DNA of 13,004 nt, taken from the NCBI GenBank assembly GCA_003601725.1, contig PIYJ01000027.1, positions 1 through 13,004 on the forward strand, read 5' to 3'. The notes under the pieces were generated by a model. The model ran no database searches. It was not told where the DNA came from and saw nothing but the letters and a program-made list of their open reading frames with translations. The stretch is from Candidatus Bathyarchaeota archaeon (GTDB lineage: Archaea; Thermoproteota; Bathyarchaeia; Bathyarchaeales; DTEX01). Of the stretch, positions 1-6,520 are shown in pieces (the first letter of the stretch is position 1; the number at the start of each line of letters is the position of its first letter). Made by a program: the position numbers and the translations under genes.

Positions 1-467
1 ATGAAGTTAGATCGGAAGCTAAACGTAAAGGACTGGCTATTACGCCTGAAAATCTAGGTGAAGTTATGCTTGAGATGAGAAAGAAGGAGGGCCCAGCTGC
101 GGTGGCGAAGAGATGCATACCAAAGATCAAGGCAACGGAATCATCGGTAATCTTCATTGATGGAATTCGAAGTCTACATGAAATAGAAGAATTCAAGAAA
201 GAGTTTCCAGACTTTAGAATCCTCGCCGTCCACGCGTCACCTAAGACAAGATTTAAACGTCTCCTAAAAAGAGGAAGGAAAGATGATCCCAAAAGCTGGG
301 AAGGCTTCGTAAAACGTGACCTCCGAGAACTCAAAGTTGGACTTGGCGACGTCATCGCAACAGCCGATTACATGGTGATAAATGAAGGGACAAAAAGAGA
401 ACTCAAAACTAAATTGATGAGGCTTTTGAGAAAAGAAGTGAAGGAGATATGGGCTTCAAGAGGATAA
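1..467 (+). CDS. UPF0200 family nucleotide kinase-like protein (5' end cut by window)
   Basis: The reading frame is open from the first full codon at base 3, so the gene begins outside the window. The first in-frame ATG, at 66, is internal. About 154 residues are visible. They show the hallmarks of the archaeal UPF0200 family, a P-loop kinase fold related to adenylate and dephospho-CoA kinases: PENLGEV, GPAAVAKRCIPKI, FIDGIRSLHE, the HASPKTRFKRL segment (LID-like, Arg-rich), the DDPKSWEGFVKRD segment, and ADYMVINEGT near the C-terminus. The N-terminal Walker A loop expected of the family lies upstream of base 1 and cannot be checked. The substrate is not established for the family, so a phosphotransferase role is inferred from fold only. 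The 3' end overlaps the UPF0201 gene by 19 bases, indicating co-translation. Family assignment is strong and function is uncertain. Confidence 0.88.
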   Translation, partial: EVRSEAKRKGLAITPENLGEVMLEMRKKEGPAAVAKRCIPKIKATESSVIFIDGIRSLHEIEEFKKEFPDFRILAVHASPKTRFKRLLKRGRKDDPKSWEGFVKRDLRELKVGLGDVIATADYMVINEGTKRELKTKLMRLLRKEVKEIWASRG

Positions 468-856
468 TAGTGAAAACATACGTGGATGTAAATCCCACGG
501 AAGACCCAAATAAAGTTCAAGTTGCCGTTGAGAAGGTTCTTGGGGGAATCCCCCTTGAGATCATAAAAGACGGGGATAGAAAGCGGCTGGTTGGTAAGTT
601 TGAGGGACGTGAGGCTCTATCGAGGTTTTATGATCTTCTACGAAGGGAACAGATATTAGATGCGGCTAGGAGAGTCTTATTTAACGGGATTCAAGAGAAC
701 ACTATCTGCTTCTATCTGAATAAGCAGGTTGCTTATGCTGGTCACATCTCCTTTTCTCAATCAGTTGGGGAATCCCCTCTCGGTCCGATCCAGATTGAAA
801 TAGAGAGCGATAATCCACGAGCTGTGATTGACTGGTTGACGCCTAAGACGGGCTAG
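449..856 (+). CDS. UPF0201 (DUF54) archaeal protein
   Basis: This 135-residue protein matches the archaea-specific UPF0201 pattern: a first strand leading to VNPTEDPNKV, a middle LLRREQILDAARRVL helix, FYLNKQVAYAGHISF, then PLGPIQIEIE and IDWLTPKTG at the end. Length is normal for the family. The family has been suggested to be RNA-binding or exosome-linked, but no biochemical role is proven. The ATG at 449 overlaps the UPF0200 stop. The purine-rich stretch at 435-446 serves as ribosome site, though its GGAG sits only 2 bases from the ATG. A GTG at 470 is an in-frame alternative that would remove part of the first beta strand, so 449 is preferred. It sits between the kinase-like gene and the TIM-barrel gene in one operon. 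Confidence 0.87.
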   Translation: MGFKRIIVKTYVDVNPTEDPNKVQVAVEKVLGGIPLEIIKDGDRKRLVGKFEGREALSRFYDLLRREQILDAARRVLFNGIQENTICFYLNKQVAYAGHISFSQSVGESPLGPIQIEIESDNPRAVIDWLTPKTG

Positions 857-875
857 GGAGACTGGTGAATAGAGA

Positions 876-1661
876 GTGAAGATTGGGTTATCGATGCTAT
901 ATTGCATATCCCGTCCGTTTTCTGAGATGCTGAGAATTCTTGGAGAAATTGACGTTAAATATGTGGAGATCATAGATGAAGGGCCTCATTCACTAAATGA
1001 GGAAAGAATACGTGAAATAAGAAGGATAGCCTATGAGAGAGATCTTGAAATCTCCGTTCATTCACCCTTCGTAAATATTGACATCGCATCAGTATCTTAT
1101 CAAATAAGACAGACTTCACTTAAACGATTGAAAAAATCTATTCTTCTCTCCGGGGAGCTAAACTCACCTATCTGGGTTTTCCATCCCGGACTAAAAAATG
1201 AAGCCAGTCAGCTCTATTCAGATGTGAATTGGGAGATGAACTTGAAATCTGTGCGAGAGCTGCTAGCCTTTGCGAAACAACATGATGTTCGAATAACGAT
1301 TGAGAACGGTTTAGTTACGCTTCCTTTCTTGCTGAACACTGTTGAGGATTTTGATCGGTTTTACGAGGCTCTCGGAGAAGACGAGTTAGGTTTAACCTTG
1401 GATGTTGGACACGCCCATGTAAATGGGCAGATCTTTGAGTTCATAAATCGATACGCTGGAAAGATTGTGCATACCCACCTGCATGATAATCATGGAGCAT
1501 GTGATGAACATTTAGGCGTAGGGAAAGGCAATATAAACTGGGCACGAGTGATTCAAGCCTTCAATGAGATAAACTATAGGGGAGCCCTCATAATCGAGTC
1601 TGAAAAGGACGTCGAATACAGCCTTAAAAAGGTTAGAAGTCTAATTCAAACGCTGCGATGA
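876..1661 (+). CDS. Sugar phosphate isomerase/epimerase-like TIM barrel protein (AP endonuclease 2 superfamily)
   Basis: This 261-residue protein shows the xylose isomerase-like TIM barrel pattern. Strand-end motifs in order are EIID (31-34), SVHSPF (60-65), VFHPG (101-105), TIENG (141-145), LTLDVGHAHVNG (173-184), VHTHLHDNHG (198-207) and IIESE (239-243). The Glu at 143, Asp176, the His residues around 179-206 and Glu241 sit where the superfamily places its divalent metal ligands. The family includes sugar isomerases/epimerases and endonuclease IV. Nothing here separates the two, although the HLHDNHG...DEHLGVGKGNINW pattern is common in the isomerase-like group. The GTG start at 876 is preceded by GGTGA at 864-868 with 7-base spacing, which supports it. 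The gene follows UPF0201 by 19 bases, so it is probably the last gene of that operon. It ends 21 bases from the convergent RNase Z stop. Confidence 0.82.
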   Translation: MKIGLSMLYCISRPFSEMLRILGEIDVKYVEIIDEGPHSLNEERIREIRRIAYERDLEISVHSPFVNIDIASVSYQIRQTSLKRLKKSILLSGELNSPIWVFHPGLKNEASQLYSDVNWEMNLKSVRELLAFAKQHDVRITIENGLVTLPFLLNTVEDFDRFYEALGEDELGLTLDVGHAHVNGQIFEFINRYAGKIVHTHLHDNHGACDEHLGVGKGNINWARVIQAFNEINYRGALIIESEKDVEYSLKKVRSLIQTLR

Positions 1662-1682
1662 CACACGCCGAAATTGAACTGA

Positions 1683-2600
1683 TTATTCCTCAAGTGGAAC
1701 GTCAATCTTCATGAAGTCCTCTGCGACCAGCACGTTTGGAAAAATCTTCTTCGCCTCTTCAAGGAGAACCTTTGTATCGCCATAACGGGCACTTATATGC
1801 GTTAATATGAGAAGCTTAACCTCAGCCTTCTTCGCGACCAAAGCAGCTCCGCTGGGCGTAGAATGCAGATCCTCCTCAGCTCTTTCAGCGAGATCATCAG
1901 CAAACGTCGCCTCATGGATCAAAACGTTGGCTCCAAAAGCGAAATCCGCTATGACCCCCGACGGCTTCGTGTCACCTACATAAACTATTTTTCTCCCCAT
2001 TCTCGGAGGCCCAAGTACGTCTCTAGGCTTAACAATTCTTCCATCTGGAAGTTTTACATCTTCACCTCGTTGAAGACGAGACCACAAGGGACCCCTGGGA
2101 ACGCCAAGCGAGATTGCCCGTTCCGGGTTAAATCTACCTGGACGAGGCTTCTCAATTAAGGCGTAAGCTAAAGACGGAACAGAATGCTCCGCCCATGCTG
2201 AGTGGATCTCATACTCTCTTTCTTGGCAGACTAGACCGTCTTCTATTTCGTAGACTTCAACTGGGAATTTAAGCGAGAACCTTACTGTTCTTTTTATGGC
2301 ATCTATGAATTCTGCTATTCCTTGGGGGCCATAGATCTGTAGGGGTTTGTCTCGTCCTAGGAGAGACATGGTTTGGAGAAGTCCGGGAAGGCCTAGGATG
2401 TGGTCGCCATGCATATGCGTGATGAAGATTCTTGTTTTCCGATTGAATCCGATCTTCGCAGTGATCATCTGTCTCTGAGCTCCTTCGCCACAGTCAAAGA
2501 GGAAGAGCTCTCCCTCACGTTTCAAAGCGACGGCTGAAAGAGCCCGCGTTGGAGTTGGAATGCTAGCGGCCGTTCCAAGGAAAGTGATTCTTAAACTCAA
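1683..2600 (-). CDS. rnz: Ribonuclease Z (tRNase Z, short form)
   Basis: This metallo-beta-lactamase-fold endonuclease cuts the 3' trailer from tRNA precursors in the cytoplasm. At 305 residues it has the usual length of the short, homodimeric form. Visible features are the family N-terminus ITFLGTAASIPTPTR, the FDCGEGAQRQ segment (35-44), the zinc motif HMHGDH at 62-67 followed by ILGLPGLL, AEHSVPSLAY with His139, the VGDTKP segment with Asp210, HEATF (229-233), HST at 246-248 and LTHIS with His268. A flexible-arm-like segment, PGRFNPERA through RLQRGE, occupies about 154-180. The start is TTG at 2600, backed by GAGGG seven bases upstream on the coding strand. It is the last gene of the minus-strand operon, 23 bases after the tRNA methyltransferase gene, so two tRNA-maturation enzymes are likely co-transcribed. 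No frameshift or missing ligand is visible. Confidence 0.95.
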   Translation of the reverse strand: MSLRITFLGTAASIPTPTRALSAVALKREGELFLFDCGEGAQRQMITAKIGFNRKTRIFITHMHGDHILGLPGLLQTMSLLGRDKPLQIYGPQGIAEFIDAIKRTVRFSLKFPVEVYEIEDGLVCQEREYEIHSAWAEHSVPSLAYALIEKPRPGRFNPERAISLGVPRGPLWSRLQRGEDVKLPDGRIVKPRDVLGPPRMGRKIVYVGDTKPSGVIADFAFGANVLIHEATFADDLAERAEEDLHSTPSGAALVAKKAEVKLLILTHISARYGDTKVLLEEAKKIFPNVLVAEDFMKIDVPLEE

Positions 2601-2623
2601 CTTGTAGCCCTCACGTCTTTATT

Positions 2624-3664
2624 TCATATGGTAAAGACCGCGATCTCACGGGTCAGTCGCCTATGAATGTAGATAAAATGTGATTCTTGATGTTTAAAAC
2701 CTAGCTCCTTCGCGATTCTGCTGACATTGACTCTCTTAGGCGCGGCGAGACAGAGGCGGCCTCCCTTCTTAAGAAAACCTCGCGTAGCCGAGAGAAAACT
2801 CTTGAAAACCTCAGAAGTCCTCATTCCAAGAGTAGTTGTTGAGGTTCCATAAGGCGGATCCGTAACTATGCAGTCAACACTCTCAGATGGAAAAGGAGGA
2901 ACACGAGCATCCGCGATGAGTAAACCTTCAGGTTCCACGCCGCATACTGAGAGATTCTGGATGCTTCCTTCAATCATGCGTCGCTTAATGTCAGATCCGA
3001 TTATCCGGCAGCCAATGAGGCCAGCTTCAACTAGAAAGCTCCCAGTCCCACAGAAGGGATCAAAGACCAGATCTCCAGTCTTCGGACGGGCGAGATTAAC
3101 CATGCATCTCGCCATCTTAGGCGGCATAGCTGCTGAGTGAGAGAAGACTGTTCTTGATGGACCTCGTTTTATGAACTCTCCGGCTTTGATCTCGACAGCT
3201 TTCAAGCCGAAGATGAAGTTTTCATCAGACAATATTCCTAGGAAAATTTTTTCAGGCCTTTCGAGGTTGACCCTTATCCCTTTCACGGAGTTGAATATGA
3301 TTCTTCCAATCTTGCGTTCCAGTGATAACCCATCAATTTGTGGGGAGCTTCCCCTAATCCTTTTGATTCGAACAGCGAAGCTCTCACCTGGAGTTATATG
3401 CAGGGAAAGATCAGCCTTTTCGATTGTGTTTAATATTTCTTCGGGTGAAGCTTTGCAGTGAGCAATGAAGGGGCCGCAAGCCCTTGTAAGGGAAGATCTA
3501 TACGCGACGGATTCTATGCATCGAGGATCTGATTTCAGAACTAAGACTTGAGTCAGCCTAAATAAAACGGAGTATGCATGGTTCTCAGCTTCTAAGATGG
3601 CTTTGACTTCAGCAAAGGGAAGAGTAGGATTCTCGCCTGAGACGAGAAAGAAGAACTTGGCCAC
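2624..3664 (-). CDS. THUMP-type tRNA (guanine-N2-)-methyltransferase, archaeal Trm11/Trm-G10-like
   Basis: This SAM-dependent enzyme is expected to methylate N2 of guanosine 10 in tRNA, as archaeal Trm-G10 enzymes do. The N-terminal half (about 1-170) is a THUMP-type RNA-binding region, ending in FIKRGPSRTVFSHSAAMPPKMARCMVNLA. The C-terminal half is a Rossmann methyltransferase with the SAM loop FDPFCGTGSF at 201-210, an acidic IIGSDI at 221-226 and the catalytic TDPPYG at 268-273. The Asp-Pro-Pro-Tyr type is used for exocyclic amine methylation. Length, 346 residues, is normal. The start is GTG at 3664, with a GGGG ribosome site about 8-12 bases upstream. It lies between HMG-CoA reductase (38-base gap) and RNase Z (23-base gap). 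The exact target position is inferred from the family and not visible in the sequence. Confidence 0.88.
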   Translation of the reverse strand: MAKFFFLVSGENPTLPFAEVKAILEAENHAYSVLFRLTQVLVLKSDPRCIESVAYRSSLTRACGPFIAHCKASPEEILNTIEKADLSLHITPGESFAVRIKRIRGSSPQIDGLSLERKIGRIIFNSVKGIRVNLERPEKIFLGILSDENFIFGLKAVEIKAGEFIKRGPSRTVFSHSAAMPPKMARCMVNLARPKTGDLVFDPFCGTGSFLVEAGLIGCRIIGSDIKRRMIEGSIQNLSVCGVEPEGLLIADARVPPFPSESVDCIVTDPPYGTSTTTLGMRTSEVFKSFLSATRGFLKKGGRLCLAAPKRVNVSRIAKELGFKHQESHFIYIHRRLTREIAVFTI

Positions 3665-3702
3665 ATCTGAGCCCCTAGAGATGCCCTCCTGAACTTTACA
3701 TC

Positions 3703-4971
3703 TTAAGTTTTTCTCTGATACTCCTCTAGGAGTTCTTTAGCTCTATCCATTCTGATTTTCCTTTCTTTAACCATTCTCTCAGCAATCACATCGATAAGCT
3801 CACCGGTGGCCCCAGCCATTATAGCGATGTTTCTCGCATGTAGCGACATATGTCCCCTCTGTATTCCCTCATGAGCAAGAGCCCTCAAAGCCGCTAGGTT
3901 CTGTGCCAATCCAACAGCAGCCATAACTTCAGCTAGCTCTCGAGCCGTCTTCACCCCTAGAATCTTCAAGGCAACCTTTGCGACTGGATGAACTTTCGTG
4001 GCACCGCCGATTATGCCGACAGCCATGGGAAGCTCAAGTGAACCAACTAGATCTCCATCTTCATTCTTCTCCCATATTGAAAGTGGAGAATAATGCCCAG
4101 TCCTCGCGGCGTAGGCGTGCGCTCCCGCCTCCACAGCTCTGTGATCGTTGCATGTTGCTATGACCACACCGATGATTCCATTCAGGATTCCCTTGTTATG
4201 CGTTGCAGCTCGATAGGGATCTGCAGCTGCAAAGGCGTAGGCGTCAAGAATCCCATCAACGACTTCCTCTCCGCCTACCGCTTCTTTATCTACAACTGTC
4301 CATGCTCTCGCCAGCCGCTCAGTTGCGAGATTGGAGATTATTCTCAGAATAACCTGGCCCCCCGTGATCTTTTCAATGATTGGGGCTACTGCTTCAGCCA
4401 TCGTGTTCACAGCGTTAGCTCCCATAGCGTCTCTACAGTCTACAAGGAGCTCAGTGATGACCATGGGTCCCCTCACGGTGTGTATTACTTTAGCTCGTAA
4501 GTCCTTAGCGCCGCCGCCTAAAGAGACCAACAATGGATCTTGCTCGTTGGCCTTTTCCAAAATCTCATCCTTAGCTTCCAAAATCGCCATCTTGGCGCGA
4601 TATGGATCTTTAACCTTAACTGTTTGAATCTGTCCTATCATCACTGGATCTGTGCTGCTTGTGAAGATTCCACCCTTGCTTCGGGTCATCTTCGCTCCGT
4701 AGCTTGCAGCTGCAACGACTGAGGTCTCCTCAATAGCCATAGGAATCAGATAGTCTTTCCCATTTATTAGGAAATTAACTGCGATTCCAAGAGGAATAGG
4801 GATCGCCCCAACAACGTTCTCTATCATCCTATCTGCCAATTCAATATTCAGAGACCCCGTGGACTGCAGGATTCTCACCTCATCATCCGTGAGCCCTGCA
4901 AATTCCTTAACAATCTGCGCACGTTCTTTGACGTTGAGCTTATAGAACCCTGAAATCTGCGATGTTTTCAA
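3703..4971 (-). CDS. Hydroxymethylglutaryl-CoA reductase, class II (mevalonate pathway)
   Basis: The enzyme interconverts HMG-CoA and mevalonate. In an archaeon it most likely works in the biosynthetic direction to feed isoprenoid lipids. The sequence is clearly the class II type first known from Pseudomonas mevalonii: ENVVGAIPIPLG (51-62), the catalytic Glu in EETSVVAAAS (81-90), DAMGANAVNTM (181-191), the catalytic Lys260 in ATHNKGI, Asp276 in CNDHRAVEAGAHAYAAR (usual family form GNDTRA), and the catalytic His374 in QRGHMSLHARNIA. Length, 422 residues, is standard, and there is no N-terminal membrane anchor. The start is TTG at 4971, preceded by GAGGAGA at 4977-4983 with 5-base spacing, and a TATA box near 5020 gives a short leader. 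It heads an operon with two tRNA-processing genes. Cofactor preference cannot be judged by eye. Confidence 0.94.
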   Translation of the reverse strand: MKTSQISGFYKLNVKERAQIVKEFAGLTDDEVRILQSTGSLNIELADRMIENVVGAIPIPLGIAVNFLINGKDYLIPMAIEETSVVAAASYGAKMTRSKGGIFTSSTDPVMIGQIQTVKVKDPYRAKMAILEAKDEILEKANEQDPLLVSLGGGAKDLRAKVIHTVRGPMVITELLVDCRDAMGANAVNTMAEAVAPIIEKITGGQVILRIISNLATERLARAWTVVDKEAVGGEEVVDGILDAYAFAAADPYRAATHNKGILNGIIGVVIATCNDHRAVEAGAHAYAARTGHYSPLSIWEKNEDGDLVGSLELPMAVGIIGGATKVHPVAKVALKILGVKTARELAEVMAAVGLAQNLAALRALAHEGIQRGHMSLHARNIAIMAGATGELIDVIAERMVKERKIRMDRAKELLEEYQRKT

Positions 4972-5014
4972 ACTTATCTCCTCGCTTATGCTAACATTCC
5001 TAATTTTCCAATTT

Positions 5015-5026
5015 TATTTTATATTT
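5015..5026 (-). promoter_or_regulatory. TATA-box promoter of the HMG-CoA reductase operon
   Basis: On the minus strand an A/T-only stretch (AAATATAAAAT core) sits about 45-55 bases upstream of the TTG start at 4971. With the usual 25-27 base offset, transcription would start near 4994, leaving a leader of about 22 bases that contains the GAGGAGA ribosome site. No other TATA-like element is visible between the three genes of the operon. Confidence 0.5.
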
Positions 5027-5110
5027 TCATGCGACGCATTAATCTTAGTAATAACAAGATATGAAATTAACTGGTTTCTCTGAATTCATATTTGCTATAG
5101 CTAAAGCTCC

Positions 5111-5118
5111 TTTTAAGA
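5111..5118 (+). promoter_or_regulatory. TATA-like element for the zinc-ribbon/NTF2-like gene
   Basis: TTTTAAGA lies 50-57 bases before the ATG at 5168. Transcription from it would start near 5140, leaving about 27 leader bases that include the purine-rich ribosome site at 5151-5160. This is a weak match judged by position. Confidence 0.3.
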
Positions 5119-5167
5119 AGAGATTTAGGTGGCCTCTGCTCTTATTAGGAAAGGGGAAGGGATAAGA

Positions 5168-5638
5168 ATGATCTGTCCTAACTGTGGGAAAGAAGTTCCG
5201 GATGATGCTAATTTCTGTAAATACTGTGGGATTAGGCTGGCTAAAGAGGCACAGTTGCCTATACGAGATGTCATCAGAAATATTCTGATTCGGCGCATAG
5301 AAGGCATAAGAAATCGGGATTCGAAAACTATCAGGGAGCTTGTTGATCAAGATGAATATACGAAATTTGATGATTGGCCGCCCTTTGATCTTCAGGAATC
5401 TGAAGCTTTGGAGAACGAAGCGAAGGCATTGAAGGTGCTTAAAGAATATGATTATGAGACGAGAGGCTGGAAAATCCAGATCTTTGGAGACTCCGCTATA
5501 GCTATGTTCATAATAAGATATCACGGTCAGATAAGAGACTTAAAATTTGATGTGCAATCAAGAGTCTCAGCATTTCTATTAAAGAGGAATGGAGAATGGA
5601 AGATTGTTCATGAGCATTGGTCTCGATTTCCCTTGTGA
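5168..5638 (+). CDS. Zinc-ribbon protein with C-terminal NTF2/SnoaL-like domain
   Basis: This 156-residue soluble protein begins with a zinc ribbon (Cys3, Cys6, Cys17 and Cys20 in CPNC...CKYCG). After a helical linker it has an alpha+beta domain (about 35-156) whose last strands, SRVSAFLLKRNGEWKIVHEHWSRFP, are characteristic of NTF2/SnoaL-like cone-shaped folds. The ATG at 5168 is chosen because AAGGGGAAGG lies 7 bases before it and because such ribbons normally start at the very N-terminus. An upstream in-frame GTG at 5129 would add 13 residues without domain content. NTF2-like domains can bind small ligands or mediate protein contacts. No catalytic residues can be assigned, so the function is unknown. 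It stands alone, convergent with the small membrane protein gene. Confidence 0.72.
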   Translation: MICPNCGKEVPDDANFCKYCGIRLAKEAQLPIRDVIRNILIRRIEGIRNRDSKTIRELVDQDEYTKFDDWPPFDLQESEALENEAKALKVLKEYDYETRGWKIQIFGDSAIAMFIIRYHGQIRDLKFDVQSRVSAFLLKRNGEWKIVHEHWSRFPL

Positions 5639-5691
5639 TTCATCTTAAAAATCAGATGAACGAGATGAGAATCTGTTACTTCGATAACGTT

Positions 5692-5967
5692 CTAATTCTT
5701 TTCCTTCTTTTTCTCTTCGGGGTTCTTCTTCAATGAGGGAATGGACGGAGGAGTAGTTGCCATTGCCCATCCGATCCAAGCTACAACAACAAGGAAAAGA
5801 TAAACAATTATCATAACCGGGATAAGTAAAGCCCAGTCCCGTATGGTTCTATCTAAAAATACGATGGTCTGCGGAGCTAAAAACAATGCCCAAAAATATA
5901 GGATCATCGCGGTGAAACTTAAAACTAAAAGTATTCGTCCCTGAGTAATGTCCCGCAACCTCTTCAC
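5692..5967 (-). CDS. Small two-helix membrane protein, unknown function
   Basis: This 91-residue hydrophobic protein has two predicted membrane segments, roughly residues 11-36 and 45-70, joined by a short charged turn (LDRTIRDW). It ends in a Lys/Glu-rich tail (KKNPEEKKKEKN). Positive residues at the N-terminus (MKRLRD) and the tail suggest that both ends are cytoplasmic with a hairpin in the membrane. The GTG start at 5967 has AGAAAGG directly against it and a TATA-like TTTTAAGTA about 30-36 bases upstream. This fits a leaderless or nearly leaderless transcript. I do not recognise the family. Its coding status rests on the coherent membrane pattern, absence of a better overlapping frame and the promoter position. 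Confidence 0.6.
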   Translation of the reverse strand: MKRLRDITQGRILLVLSFTAMILYFWALFLAPQTIVFLDRTIRDWALLIPVMIIVYLFLVVVAWIGWAMATTPPSIPSLKKNPEEKKKEKN

Positions 5968-5993
5968 CCTTTCTCTGAGTAAGAGGGAGATAA

Positions 5994-6003
5994 TACTTAA
6001 AAC
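5994..6003 (-). promoter_or_regulatory. TATA-like element for the small membrane protein gene
   Basis: On the minus strand a TTTTAAGTA element lies about 28-36 bases before the GTG at 5967, the spacing expected for a leaderless archaeal transcript. It is judged from composition and distance only. Confidence 0.3.
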
Positions 6004-6067
6004 TTTGCGATTTATAGAAAGCCCTCAGCATTTTCATCGATTAATCGTCGCTTCGAAATTGAAAAGA

Positions 6068-6076
6068 TTCTTAAAC
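6068..6076 (+). promoter_or_regulatory. TATA-like element for the 98-residue orphan gene
   Basis: TTCTTAAAC is centred about 39 bases before the ATG at 6111. A start site near 6097 would leave a leader just long enough for the AAGGTG ribosome site at 6098-6103. Together with the divergent element near 5999 it makes 5968-6110 a divergent promoter region. Confidence 0.28.
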
Positions 6077-6110
6077 ACATACCGCATATTAAATTAAAAG
6101 GTGTGTGGAA

Positions 6111-6407
6111 ATGAATAAGATTAGAAAACTTCAGGGAAGAGTTCTCGAGATAGAAAGAACGGGTGAGACGGTCACTGATGAGTACGGAGAAAAATGGGAG
6201 AAATGCATATTCACTGTGGAATTAACAAACTTCTCGAAACGCACGCCGGATGAGAAGATTCCTGAAGAGATTAAGGGCAAAAAGGTTAAGCTAGTCAGAT
6301 ACTGCTGCTATGACTGGCATTATAAGATTGGCGTTAGGAAGACTTTAGAACCAGATGAGACGGAAGCTGTGCTCTCAGGAAAACCTACAGAAACAGTATA
6401 TTGGTAG
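6111..6407 (+). CDS. Conserved-looking small protein, unknown function
   Basis: This soluble 98-residue protein of alternating hydrophobic and charged residues reads like a small beta-barrel. Its parts are RKLQGRVLEIERTGE, a WEKCIFTVEL strand, GKKVKLVRYCCYDWHYKIG (a Cys-Cys-Tyr-Asp-Trp-His cluster at about 67-72) and the C-terminus GKPTETVYW. An OB-like fold is possible but unproven. ATG 6111 is preferred to the in-frame GTG at 6105 because AAGGTG at 6098-6103 is 7 bases from the ATG. No family is recognised. The adjacent Cys pair could bind metal or form a disulphide, but the motif is too short to assign. A strong stem-loop starts at its stop codon. Confidence 0.6.
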   Translation: MNKIRKLQGRVLEIERTGETVTDEYGEKWEKCIFTVELTNFSKRTPDEKIPEEIKGKKVKLVRYCCYDWHYKIGVRKTLEPDETEAVLSGKPTETVYW

Positions 6408-6428
6408 GCAACAGATAGTTGCCATACC
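6403..6428 (+). terminator. Stem-loop at the stop codon of the 98-residue gene
   Basis: GGCAAC at 6407-6412 and GTTGCC at 6418-6423 are perfectly complementary around a 5-base loop (AGATA). The stem extends through GGTA at 6403-6406 and TACC at 6425-6428, with one bulged A at 6424. The TAG stop (6405-6407) lies inside the 5' arm. No U-run follows immediately, so it may be a 3'-end-stabilising or processing hairpin rather than a classical terminator. Confidence 0.45.
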
Positions 6429-6449
6429 ATAGATTCTAATTCAAGACAT

Positions 6450-6461
6450 TTTATATTTTAA
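6450..6461 (+). promoter_or_regulatory. TATA box upstream of the DUF4432 gene
   Basis: TTTATATTTTAA is a strong A/T-only element about 60-70 bases before the TTG start at 6521. Transcription would start near 6482 and give a leader of about 39 bases carrying AGGGA at 6510-6514. Confidence 0.45.
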
Positions 6462-6520
6462 ACAGAGTTTAACATTGGTTTTTTATCTTCTTATGGTTAC
6501 AATTTAATCAGGGAAAGAAG

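Noticed and set aside
3978..4722. Several plus-strand frames of 60-135 codons opposite the HMG-CoA reductase gene
   Set aside because: They are antisense shadows of a clearly conserved gene. They lack ribosome sites and have no domain-like composition.
5653..5675. CAGAT/ATCTG inverted repeat between two convergent genes
   Set aside because: It is only 5 bases per arm with a 13-base loop, which is weak and easily due to chance.
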